Below, piece after piece: positions 9,650-17,498 of a DNA stretch of 49,140 nt. Source of the DNA: Sphingomonadales bacterium (GTDB lineage: Bacteria > Pseudomonadota > Alphaproteobacteria > Sphingomonadales > Sphingomonadaceae); contig JAIXZV010000420.1 of assembly GCA_027489365.1 (NCBI GenBank), positions 1 to 49,140 on the forward strand. Direction: 5' to 3'. The position numbers were made by a program, and so were the translations under genes. Position 1 is the stretch's first letter, and the number at the start of each line of letters is the position of its first letter. The notes below the pieces were generated by a model, which did no database searches, was not told the DNA's origin, and was given only the letters and a program-made list of their open reading frames with translations.

Positions 9650-10836
9650 CCGAAGACGGGCGCCCCGTGGCGCGGGATAGCGAGATGTCGGACCCCGAGG
9701 CGCGGCTCGACGATCCGGTCGAGACGCAGACCGGGCCCGGTGCCGCAAGTGCCGCGCCGATGGCCGACGCCGAGCCAGCGCGGCGTGGCTGGGCACCGCC
9801 GCGCGGTGGGCGCGGCGCGACGCTGGGCTTTATCGCGCTGGCGGTGATCGGCGTGTTGTTGATCCTCTATGCGTGGCGTCTGCCGCCGTTCACCTCCGCG
9901 ATCGAAGCGACCGAAAATGCCTATGTCCGCGGGCAGACGACGATCATCGCGCCGCAAGTGAATGGCTATGTCGCGCAAGTGCTGGTGCAGGATTTCGACA
10001 CGGTTCGCGCGGGCCAGGTGATCGCGCGGATCGACGATCGGATCTATCGCCAGCGCGTCGAACAGGCGATCGCGGCGCGTGCCGGGCAGATCGCGACGCT
10101 CGCCAATGCCGACCAGAGCCAGCGTTCGAGCGAAGCGACGCTCGGCGGGCAATCGGCCGCCGTGCTCAACGCCCGCGCGCAGTTGCAACGCGCGCAGGCC
10201 GACATGGGGCGCGTCGATGATCTGGTGAAGGAAGGGTCGGTATCGCTGCGCGAACGCGACCAGACGCTCGCCGCGCTGCGCCAGGCCGAAGCGGCGGTGT
10301 TGCAGGCGCAGGCGCAGCGCAGTGTCGCCGCCGAACAGGTGCGTACCGTAAAGGTCGGGCGCGGCGGGTTGAAGGCGGCGGTGTCGGGTGGCGACGCGGC
10401 GGTGCGGCTCGCACAGATCGATCTGGCCAATACCGTGATCCGCGCGCCGCAGGACGGGCGGCTGGGTGAGGTCGGGGTTCGGCTCGGCCAATATGTCATG
10501 GCGGGCACCCAATTAACCACGCTGGTCCCGCCGAAGGTGTGGGTCTCGGCCAATTTCAAGGAAGCGCAGACCGCGCTGATCCGGCCTGGCCAGCGCGCCA
10601 CGGTTCAGGTCGATGCGCTCGGCGGGGCGGAGTTGCGCGGTACGGTCGAGCGGCTGTCGCCCGCTGCGGGCAGCGAGTTTTCGGTCATTCGCCCCGACAA
10701 TGCCACCGGCAATTTCGTCAAGGTGGCGCAGCGGATCACCGTGCGGATCGCGCTCGATCCGCGCGATCCGATGTATCAGCGGCTCAGCCCCGGCATGTCG
10801 GTCGAGGCGCGCGTCGATACGGGGGCGCGCCGATGA
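9646..10836 (+). CDS. HlyD/EmrA family membrane-fusion (periplasmic adaptor) protein
   Basis: AIEATENAYVRGQTTIIAPQVNGYVAQVLVQDFDTVRAGQVIARID...APQDGRLGEVGVRLGQYV: biotinyl-lipoyl-like halves of HlyD proteins. Confidence 0.92.
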   Translation: MTEDGRPVARDSEMSDPEARLDDPVETQTGPGAASAAPMADAEPARRGWAPPRGGRGATLGFIALAVIGVLLILYAWRLPPFTSAIEATENAYVRGQTTIIAPQVNGYVAQVLVQDFDTVRAGQVIARIDDRIYRQRVEQAIAARAGQIATLANADQSQRSSEATLGGQSAAVLNARAQLQRAQADMGRVDDLVKEGSVSLRERDQTLAALRQAEAAVLQAQAQRSVAAEQVRTVKVGRGGLKAAVSGGDAAVRLAQIDLANTVIRAPQDGRLGEVGVRLGQYVMAGTQLTTLVPPKVWVSANFKEAQTALIRPGQRATVQVDALGGAELRGTVERLSPAAGSEFSVIRPDNATGNFVKVAQRITVRIALDPRDPMYQRLSPGMSVEARVDTGARR

Positions 10837-12206
10837 GACCGTCGCGGATCGCAACGGCGGGCGCGATCGCGCTCGTGCTGACCGGATGCGTGCCGGGTCA
10901 GACGCCGCGGCCGGAGGCGGCGCGGGTGGTGCCGCCATCGGGGTGGCGGACACCTCTCGCGGCCACCGTGCCGTTGAAGGCGCAATGGTGGCGCGATTTC
11001 GGCGATCCCGCGCTCAACGATCTGGTTGCCGCCGCGCTCGCTGGCAATCCCGACATCGCCACCGCTGCCGCCCGCGTGCGCGAGGCGCGGGCGCAGGAGG
11101 CACTCGCACGCGCGCAGCTCTTTCCGTCGCTCGATCTGGGGGCGGGCGGCAGCTATGCCCGCAGCGTCAGCGCGTTTGGAACGCCCGTGACGAGCGCGGG
11201 TGTCCAGCCGGTCTTTCAGGCGGCGTATGAAGTCGATCTGTTCGGGCGGATCGACAAGCAGATCAGCGCGGCCCGACTCAACACCAGCGCGCTCGATGCG
11301 GCGCGCGATGCCGCGCGGCTGAGCGTGACGGCTGCGACGGTGTCGGGCTATCTGACATTGCTCGGTCTCGGCGCGCGGTTGCAGGTTGTGCGCGAGACGA
11401 TCACGTCGCGTGCGGAGGCGCTGCGCATCGCCCGTTCGCGCGCGCGCGTCGGCTATACGTCCGAACTCGAATTGCGGCAGGCCGAGGCGGAATATCAGGC
11501 GACGGTGGTGATCCAGCCGCAAGTGCAATTGGCGATCGCGCGGCAGGAAAATGCGCTAAGCGCACTCGTCGGCCGCACGCCCGGTCCGATCCCGCGCGGT
11601 GCAACGCTGGATCGGCTGGCGACGCCGGGCGTGCCGACCGGCTTGCCGTCGGAGCTGCTGCGGCGGCGGCCCGACATTGCGCAGGCCGAACGTACGCTGG
11701 CCGCCTCCGACGCGACGATCGCGGCGGCGCGCGCGCAATATCTGCCGAGCCTGCGCCTGACCGGGACGGGCGGGGCGGCGCTGTCCACCGCGCTCGCCAA
11801 TCCGCTGACGATCTGGTCGGTCGGAGCGAGCGTGCTCGCGCCGATCTTCCAGGGCGGGCGGTTGCGCGCCAATGTCGATGCGGCGACGGCGCGGCGCGAT
11901 CAGGCCGCGTTCGGCTACCAGCGCGTCGCGCTGCAGGCGTTCCGCGAGACCGAGGATGCGCTCGTCGCGATCGACCGGCTGCGCGAACAGGAGCGCGTGC
12001 TGGCGGCGCAGCGCGTGGCGGTGGCGGAGACCTTGCGCCACGCGACCAACCGCTATCGCGCCGGGTACAGCCCCTATCTCGAACAGCTCGACGCGCAGCG
12101 CGCGCTGCTGTCGGTCGATCTGTCGCGCGTGCAATTGCGCACCGATCTGCTGGGCGCGCGCGTCGCGTTGTTCCAGGCATTGGGCGGCGGCTGGCAGCCG
12201 ACGTAA
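10833..12206 (+). CDS. NodT-family efflux outer membrane lipoprotein (TolC-like)
   Basis: Lipobox LVLTGC, WWRDFGDPALNDLVAAALAGNPDIATAAARVREARAQ, YEVDLFGRI, RRRPDIAQAERTLAASDA. Confidence 0.93.
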   Translation: MRPSRIATAGAIALVLTGCVPGQTPRPEAARVVPPSGWRTPLAATVPLKAQWWRDFGDPALNDLVAAALAGNPDIATAAARVREARAQEALARAQLFPSLDLGAGGSYARSVSAFGTPVTSAGVQPVFQAAYEVDLFGRIDKQISAARLNTSALDAARDAARLSVTAATVSGYLTLLGLGARLQVVRETITSRAEALRIARSRARVGYTSELELRQAEAEYQATVVIQPQVQLAIARQENALSALVGRTPGPIPRGATLDRLATPGVPTGLPSELLRRRPDIAQAERTLAASDATIAAARAQYLPSLRLTGTGGAALSTALANPLTIWSVGASVLAPIFQGGRLRANVDAATARRDQAAFGYQRVALQAFRETEDALVAIDRLREQERVLAAQRVAVAETLRHATNRYRAGYSPYLEQLDAQRALLSVDLSRVQLRTDLLGARVALFQALGGGWQPT

Positions 12207-12262
12207 GCCGACCGGCGCGTTAGCCCTTGCCCCTTGCCCCTGCGATCGTACATGCGGGCGGG

Positions 12263-13714
12263 ATGACGTTTCAGGTCGACATGGGGCTCGACGGCGCGGG
12301 TCAGTCCGTGCCGATCGATCTGGAGGAATTGCTGGCGACGCGGTTGCTTGTCCAGGGCAATTCCGGCTCGGGAAAATCGCATCTTTTGAGGCGCTTGCTG
12401 GAACGCAGCGCGGCGCAGGTGCAGCAAATCATCATCGATCCGGAGGGCGACTTCGTCACTTTGGGCGACGCGTACGGGCATATCGCGATTTCGGCATCGG
12501 AATATTCGATCGCCGAAGTTGCAAAGTTTGCCGCGAGAATCCGGGAACATCGTACCTCCGTAGTTCTGGATTTGGAGGGGCTGGAGATGGAGGGGCAGAT
12601 GCGCTGCGCCGCCGCCTTCCTGTCCGCTTTGTTCGATGCGCCGCGCGAACATTGGTTCCCCGCGCTGGTCGTGGTGGACGAAGCGCAGGTCTTCGCGCCG
12701 TCGCAGGGGGCGGAGGTGACTGAAGAGGTGCGGCGCGCGTCTTTGGGCGCGATGACCAACCTCATGTGCCGCGGGCGGAAACGCGGGCTCGCCGGGATCA
12801 TCGCGACGCAGCGCCTCGCCAAGCTCGCGAAGAATGTCGCGGCCGAGGCGTCGAATTTCCTGATGGGCCGCACCTTCCTCGACATCGACATGGCGCGCGC
12901 GGCCGATCTGCTCGGCATGGAACGGCGCCAGGCCGAGCAAATCCGCGATCTCGCACGCGGCACCTTCCTCGCGCTCGGCCCGGCGGTCTCGCGGCGTCCG
13001 GTGGCGATCCGGATCGGCGCGGTCGAGACGGGATCGCGCGGCGGCGGCCCGACGCTGACGCCGCTGCCGCAACAGCCGGCCGGCGAAATGCGGCAATTCC
13101 TGTTCGCCGAGATGGAGGAGCCGGTGCGCCCGCCGCCACCGCCCCCACGCCCGCCGCGCGCGGAACAGGTGCTCGACCGGATCGAGACGGTGGCGGAACC
13201 CGATCGCGCGCCCGCCGAGCCACGCTATGACGCCGCGCAACTGGCGCAGATCATCGGCGACGTGCTCCACGCGATCGTCGCCGATCCCGACGCGGCATCG
13301 CGCCCGGCGTCGATGCTGTATCAGGATTTCCAGGTGCGCTGCCGGATGGTCGGGGTGACCCCCGCGCCGCTCGACCCGTCGGCTTTCTCGCGGCGGCTGG
13401 CGGCGGCGCGCGCCGGGATTTTCGACGGGCTCGACGACGAATGGGCCGAGGTGATCGCGGTGGCGGACGATTTGCCCGACGAGATGCTCGGCTGCTTTCT
13501 GCTCGTCGCCCGCGCCGCACGTGAGGGCGCGCCGTGCCCGAGCGACGAGGACCTGGCGCGCACGTACGGCACCAGCTCGCTCGGCCGCGCGCGGCGCGTG
13601 CTGGGCTATATCGAGGGCCGCGGGCTGCTCGTCACGCGGATTGATCTGGCGGGGAAGCGCTCGGTCACCGTGCCTGCGCTGGGGTGGACGACGGCGTCGG
13701 CCGACGCGGGGTAA
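12263..13714 (+). CDS. HerA/FtsK-like ATP-binding protein (DUF87-type)
   Basis: Walker A QGNSGSGKSHLLRRLLE, Walker B ALVVVDEAQVFAP, IIATQRLAKLAKNV; proline-rich linker and C-terminal domain. Confidence 0.82.
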   Translation: MTFQVDMGLDGAGQSVPIDLEELLATRLLVQGNSGSGKSHLLRRLLERSAAQVQQIIIDPEGDFVTLGDAYGHIAISASEYSIAEVAKFAARIREHRTSVVLDLEGLEMEGQMRCAAAFLSALFDAPREHWFPALVVVDEAQVFAPSQGAEVTEEVRRASLGAMTNLMCRGRKRGLAGIIATQRLAKLAKNVAAEASNFLMGRTFLDIDMARAADLLGMERRQAEQIRDLARGTFLALGPAVSRRPVAIRIGAVETGSRGGGPTLTPLPQQPAGEMRQFLFAEMEEPVRPPPPPPRPPRAEQVLDRIETVAEPDRAPAEPRYDAAQLAQIIGDVLHAIVADPDAASRPASMLYQDFQVRCRMVGVTPAPLDPSAFSRRLAAARAGIFDGLDDEWAEVIAVADDLPDEMLGCFLLVARAAREGAPCPSDEDLARTYGTSSLGRARRVLGYIEGRGLLVTRIDLAGKRSVTVPALGWTTASADAG

Positions 13715-13789
13715 CGTGAACAAAAGGTCACGAACGCTTCATCCCGTCTCTGTTGCAGCGCGGCACGGCCCGTCCTAGGCAAGCCATCG

Positions 13790-14524
13790 ATGAGCGCCGA
13801 GTCCTATAGTTCCGCATCGGACCGGTCGCGCTGGCGCGGTATCCTCTTCGCGCTGGTGATCGAGGGGCTGATTCTGCTGCTGCTGACGACGCTCGGCAGT
13901 GGCATTTTCACGAAGGTCGAGAAACAGCCGAAGCTGACGACCTTCGACGTCCGCCCGATCGGCCCGCCGATCGCCAAGGAAGCGCAAAAGGCCAAGGTCG
14001 CGAGCAAGCGCAACCCGGTGAAGACCGCGTCGGCCGCACCACCCCCGCCGATCGCCCCGCCGCCGTCGCCGGTGAAGGCCCCGCCGACCAAGCTGATTCA
14101 GCTCAGCCCGGAGGATTATGCCGCGTCCGACATCGGCAAGATGCCGTCGGCGCAGGGCGATGGCGCGGGGCAGGACAGCGGCCGCGACAGCGTCGCAGCG
14201 TACGGGCCGGGGCAGGGGCCGGGGGGTGGCGCGCTCTACAATGCCGAATGGTATCGCGAGCCGCGCGATGCCGAACTGGCCCCGTATTTGAAGGAATATA
14301 GCAAGGGGACGGGCTGGGCGCTGATCGCGTGCAAGACCGCGCCCGATATGCGCGTCGAGAATTGCCGCTCGATCGACGAATCCCCGCCGGGCGGGGGCTT
14401 GGCGCGCGCGCTGCGGCTGGCGGCGTGGCAATTCCGCGTGCGCCCGCCACGCGTTGGGGGGAAACCGATGATCGGGGCGTGGGTGCGGATCCGGTTTGAT
14501 TTGACGGTTGGGTTTACGAAGTAG
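13790..14524 (+). CDS. TonB-like / energy-transducer-like protein
   Basis: Single N-terminal TM ([21 protein letters not shown]), proline-rich linker ([18 protein letters not shown]), C-terminal domain [34 protein letters not shown]. Confidence 0.7.
   Translation: MSAESYSSASDRSRWRGILFALVIEGLILLLLTTLGSGIFTKVEKQPKLTTFDVRPIGPPIAKEAQKAKVASKRNPVKTASAAPPPPIAPPPSPVKAPPTKLIQLSPEDYAASDIGKMPSAQGDGAGQDSGRDSVAAYGPGQGPGGGALYNAEWYREPRDAELAPYLKEYSKGTGWALIACKTAPDMRVENCRSIDESPPGGGLARALRLAAWQFRVRPPRVGGKPMIGAWVRIRFDLTVGFTK
14314..14524 (+). repeat. Direct repeat copy 1: 3' end of the TonB-like gene (intact)
   Basis: CTGGGCGCTGATCGCGTGCAAGACCGC...TTGACGGTTGGGTTTACGAAGTAG; aligns with 15330-15541. Confidence 0.95.
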
Positions 14525-14590
14525 ATTTCTCGTTTCGTATTTGAAACGGTGCGAGACACGCGTGCGGCGACCACCATTTTGCTTGCACTC

Positions 14591-14609
14591 TATGCGGCAT
14601 TGCCGCATA
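14591..14609. promoter_or_regulatory. Perfect 9-1-9 palindrome, candidate toxin-antitoxin operator
   Basis: TATGCGGCA-T-TGCCGCATA, directly 5' of the probable GTG start (14619) of the toxin gene. Confidence 0.55.
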
Positions 14610-14618
14610 TTCACGAGC

Positions 14619-14951
14619 GTGCAGGCGATCATCGAAACCCACACCTATCTCGCCGATGCCAAGGCCGCTGGCATGTCGGAAGAGGAGTGCGATGATGTGA
14701 AAACCATGATCGCCACAAACCCTTTACTCGGGACACCGATCGCGGGCGGGGCGCGCAAGCTTCGGGTTGCAGGTCGCGGCAAGGGTAAGTCGGGCGGTTA
14801 TCGGGTCGTCTATTTCTTTGGCGGCGGCGATATCCCGATCTTCCTGCTCACCGTGTTTGGCAAAGGCGAAAAGGACAATCTGACCAAGGCAGAACAGAAT
14901 GCGCTCGCGGGGGTTGGAGACCGGTTGCGCGTATCATTGACCAAGAGGTGA
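14619..14951 (+). CDS. Type II toxin, RelE/HigB-like
   Basis: [95 protein letters not shown] start preferred over ATG 14592, which lies inside the palindrome. Confidence 0.85.
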   Translation: MQAIIETHTYLADAKAAGMSEEECDDVKTMIATNPLLGTPIAGGARKLRVAGRGKGKSGGYRVVYFFGGGDIPIFLLTVFGKGEKDNLTKAEQNALAGVGDRLRVSLTKR

Positions 14952-14973
14952 AAGCCACGGAGGGCTGGATATT

Positions 14974-15261
14974 ATGAAGAGCGCATTTGACAAGATCATG
15001 GGCGGGCTGGATGATGCCGTTGCCTATGCCGAAGGGGACCATCGTCGCGGGCGCGTTGCCACCGTGGATGTAAAGGCCGTTCGTGCCGCGACCAAACTCA
15101 GCCAGAGCAAGTTTGCCGATACCTATCGCTTAAGCGTCGCGACCGTTCAGGACTGGGAGCAGGGACGACGCGCCCCGGACCGCAGCTCGGTCACGCTTTT
15201 GCGGATGATCGAGGCGGATCCGGCTGGTGTGCAGCGGATTATGGCGAAGATACCAGCGTGA
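14974..15261 (+). CDS. HigA/XRE-type antitoxin
   Basis: VKAVRAATKLSQSKFADTYRLSVATVQDWEQGRRAPDRSSVTLLRMIEADP: HTH of HigA-like antitoxins, immediately downstream of the toxin. Confidence 0.87.
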   Translation: MKSAFDKIMGGLDDAVAYAEGDHRRGRVATVDVKAVRAATKLSQSKFADTYRLSVATVQDWEQGRRAPDRSSVTLLRMIEADPAGVQRIMAKIPA

Positions 15262-15329
15262 GCGCCGGCCAGGCAAAGGCCGGACTTTCGTGAAGCCTCG
15301 GACTCGTACCAGAGACGAGCCATTGCACT

Positions 15330-15541
15330 CTGGGCGCTGATCGCGTGCAAGACCGCGCCCGATTTCCGCGTCGAGAATTGCCGCTCTATCGAGGAATCGC
15401 CGCCGGGCGGCGGCTTGGCGCGCGCGCTGCGGCTGGCGGCGTGGCAATTCCGCGTGCGCCCGCCGCGCGTTGGGGGGGAAGCCGATGATCGGGGCGTGGT
15501 TGCGGATTCGGTTTGATTTGACGGTTGGGTTTACGAAGTAG
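15330..15541 (+). pseudogene. Direct repeat copy 2: truncated, frameshifted copy of the TonB-like gene 3' end
   Basis: About 10 substitutions and one extra G in a G-run (7 G versus 6 G) relative to copy 1. Reads [49 protein letters not shown] then shifts frame. Confidence 0.93.
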
Positions 15542-15708
15542 GTTTGGAGCGCAATCGAAACCAAATTTGTGAAAGGAAAGCCGAGACCATTACGGAGCGG
15601 CCCACAAGGGCGACCGTTTCACTATCAGGAAGTTTCGGGCACGGCATGTAGGCTCTTCCGCCGAGTTTCAACCATCCGCGCTAGGGGCCAATTTCCGAAC
15701 TGGCACAA

Positions 15709-16677
15709 TCAAGCTGCAAGTGTCGCGACATTCACTTTCACGGAAGGAGTTCCAAGCTTGGAGGCGCGCCACTGATTGTGGTGAAACTCGGCTTGCACGC
15801 GACAGCGCGGGTCGATCTGCGTCGCTTCATAGAGACGAGAGACGAGTGGTGGATACAGCTTTAGCCTATCCTCGCGGACCACGCACATTTTCAACTCGCG
15901 GGTTGCCGCGCGAATTTTCTGCCATCGGCTGAAGGGAAGTCCGATACCCAACGACCCAACGATCACGCCAGTGACCACCTTCGCGTCGTGAGGCGCGAAA
16001 CGGTGATCCTTGTGCGCGCGGAGACCCGCGCGGAAAATCAACGTCCTCGCCTCGTGCAACACGCGATTTGTTGCGCCAGGACCAGACATTGTGATGTCAT
16101 CAACATAGCATGTCATCGTCAGATTATGCCGACCCGCCAGCGCGGCCAAATCATCGAACAATTCCTGAAAAGCGTAATAGGAGACGATCGGACTTGCAGC
16201 GCTTCCCGTAGCCAGATGCCCGCGGAAGCAAATCAATTTTGCCAACAGACCGGCAACGTCGGCAGAACAATTCATCCGGTCTCGGAAAAAATGCATTACC
16301 TTATGTTGTGGAACTGACTGATAGAACTTTGCAATATCAAGCTTTATAAGAGAACCGTTTCCGACGTGAGCCTTAGCATTCGTCAGATATGATCGCCCCT
16401 TCAGCGCGGAATGAAGATATGGCGGAGCATCGATTCTTGATAGGTACTTATGGATCTGACGATGCAAGCTCTGCAGTGCGGGATTAGGCTCTTGAATTTC
16501 TCGCCCAGTTTTTGGATGATTGTAAACACGATAACCACCATCCGCCGCTAACTGGCGGAGCTTGCTCAAGTCCCAGCCGAGACGCTTTGCCAAGGCATGT
16601 GGCGATCTAAACCCGTACAGGTGGCACCTGTCCAAGGGTATGCGCTCAATCGCTTTTGCGGGCTTCACGCTCATCAT
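15709..16677 (-). CDS. Reverse transcriptase, retron-like
   Basis: SYLTNAKAHVGNGSLIKLDIAKFYQSVP (motif A region), HLATGSAASPIVSYYAF (motif B), TMTCYVDDITMSG (catalytic YVDD at 16096-16107), AKVVTGVIVG (VTG motif). Start ambiguous (GTG 16680, ATG 16677, ATG 16674); overlaps the HTH gene. Confidence 0.9.
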   Translation of the reverse strand: MMSVKPAKAIERIPLDRCHLYGFRSPHALAKRLGWDLSKLRQLAADGGYRVYNHPKTGREIQEPNPALQSLHRQIHKYLSRIDAPPYLHSALKGRSYLTNAKAHVGNGSLIKLDIAKFYQSVPQHKVMHFFRDRMNCSADVAGLLAKLICFRGHLATGSAASPIVSYYAFQELFDDLAALAGRHNLTMTCYVDDITMSGPGATNRVLHEARTLIFRAGLRAHKDHRFAPHDAKVVTGVIVGSLGIGLPFSRWQKIRAATRELKMCVVREDRLKLYPPLVSRLYEATQIDPRCRVQAEFHHNQWRASKLGTPSVKVNVATLAA

Positions 16678-16960
16678 CACTACCTTCTGCTACCCACTCT
16701 AACATCTTTAGCACCTTGTCGGCGACGAAGACGCGAGCCTTATCGGCTGACGTATTCTGTGAACGCTCCGCAAAAATCATAATAGACGATAGAGGAACAT
16801 CGAAGCGATCGGCATACTTTTGCAGTATATCCAAGCTCGGTGTTTTCTTCTTTCTTTCAATCTCATTCAGATATGGTCGAGATATTCCTATCTGATCAGC
16901 AAGCTCGGCTTGCGTTACCCTATGGTACAACCTAATTGTTTTTAAAGCGCGATCATACAT
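16646..16960 (-). CDS. XRE-family HTH protein, retron-associated
   Basis: MYDRALKTIRLYHRVTQAELADQIGISRPYLNEIERKKKTPSLDILQKYADRFDVPLSSIMIFAERSQ; GGAG Shine-Dalgarno upstream; 3' end overlaps the RT start. Confidence 0.88.
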   Translation of the reverse strand: MYDRALKTIRLYHRVTQAELADQIGISRPYLNEIERKKKTPSLDILQKYADRFDVPLSSIMIFAERSQNTSADKARVFVADKVLKMLEWVAEGSDDEREARKSD

Positions 16961-17006
16961 GTCACTGTCTCCAACAAACCCCTTTGCTGGAAGAATTAAG
17001 GGGGAC

Positions 17007-17180
17007 TTATCCAAACATGTCCCAGAGCTTCGCGACCGCATTCACTAACTTAAGAATGAATTCCAAAGCAGCGGTTGCAGCCTTCCACGTCTTCGGCGTT
17101 AGCAGTTTCTCCCGAAGGGGAGATTTACCTTCGCTTGTTCGTCGCTTCTTCTCGGCACTCGGTAACGGATTGGTATCCAT
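17007..17180 (-). CDS. 57-aa small protein, candidate retron accessory/effector (absent from supplied ORF track)
   Basis: ATG at 17180: MDTNPLPSAEKKRRTSEGKSPLREKLLTPKTWKAATAALEFILKLVNAVAKLWDMFG*. AAGAGG ribosome-binding site upstream; co-directional with HTH and RT. Confidence 0.65.
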   Translation of the reverse strand: MDTNPLPSAEKKRRTSEGKSPLREKLLTPKTWKAATAALEFILKLVNAVAKLWDMFG

Positions 17181-17432
17181 AAGATTTACCTCTTGTTATG
17201 CTCGGCGTCGGAATTGACACCCAGCTCCACCAACAAGAGATCAACGAGAGAAGAAGCACCCCCCTCAACCCTTCGCGTCCGGTCCACCCGGGCGCGCCTT
17301 ATCGGGTCGTGGGGCGGTCCCGCGGGCGGGGTCCCTACGCTGCCGACAAGTGTGAGAACTTCCTTGTGAGAAGCTCCGCGAGTGATTGCTCACCCAGAGT
17401 TTAAGTGGAATGTTGCCTTTTTCCCGAATGCT
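17181..17432 (-). ncRNA. Candidate retron msr-msd ncRNA / structured leader
   Basis: Transcribed non-coding leader with stem-loops GGGTGA-GCAA-TCACTC and GAGCTTC-TCACAAG-GAAGTTC, followed by a very GC-rich segment. Sits at the usual retron position 5' of the accessory and RT genes. a1/a2 arms and exact ends not resolved. Confidence 0.4.
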
Positions 17433-17438
17433 GAACGC

Positions 17439-17467
17439 TAAATAGGCGCACGTTCGCCAGTTGTCAA
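17439..17467 (-). promoter_or_regulatory. Near-consensus sigma70-type promoter for the retron-like operon
   Basis: Minus strand TTGACA (17467-17462), 17-nt spacer, TATTTA (17444-17439). Confidence 0.6.
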
Positions 17468-17498
17468 CAACAATTCGCTGGCAGATGACATTCTCGGG

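Noticed and set aside
7949-9796. 615-aa minus-strand ORF
   Set aside because: Antisense to the MFS transporter; no domain.
12074-13723. 549-aa minus-strand ORF
   Set aside because: Antisense to the HerA-like gene; shadow frame.
14314-15541. Reading the flanking direct repeats as transposon ends or att sites
   Set aside because: The repeats are coding-sequence fragments ~5% diverged, with no transposase/integrase and no short terminal inverted repeats; a recombinational allele import fits better.
15130-15564. 144-aa minus-strand ORF across the antitoxin and repeat copy 2
   Set aside because: Antisense to the antitoxin and the pseudogene copy; shares its C-terminal-type sequence with the antisense of copy 1, so it is a repeat artefact.
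15570-15700. Possible ncRNA downstream of the RT
   Set aside because: No clear long hairpin seen by eye; the upstream leader fits the usual retron layout better.
17198-17404. 68-aa plus-strand ORF in the RT operon leader
   Set aside because: Runs opposite to the promoter and the GC-rich structured leader; no ribosome-binding site or domain recognised.
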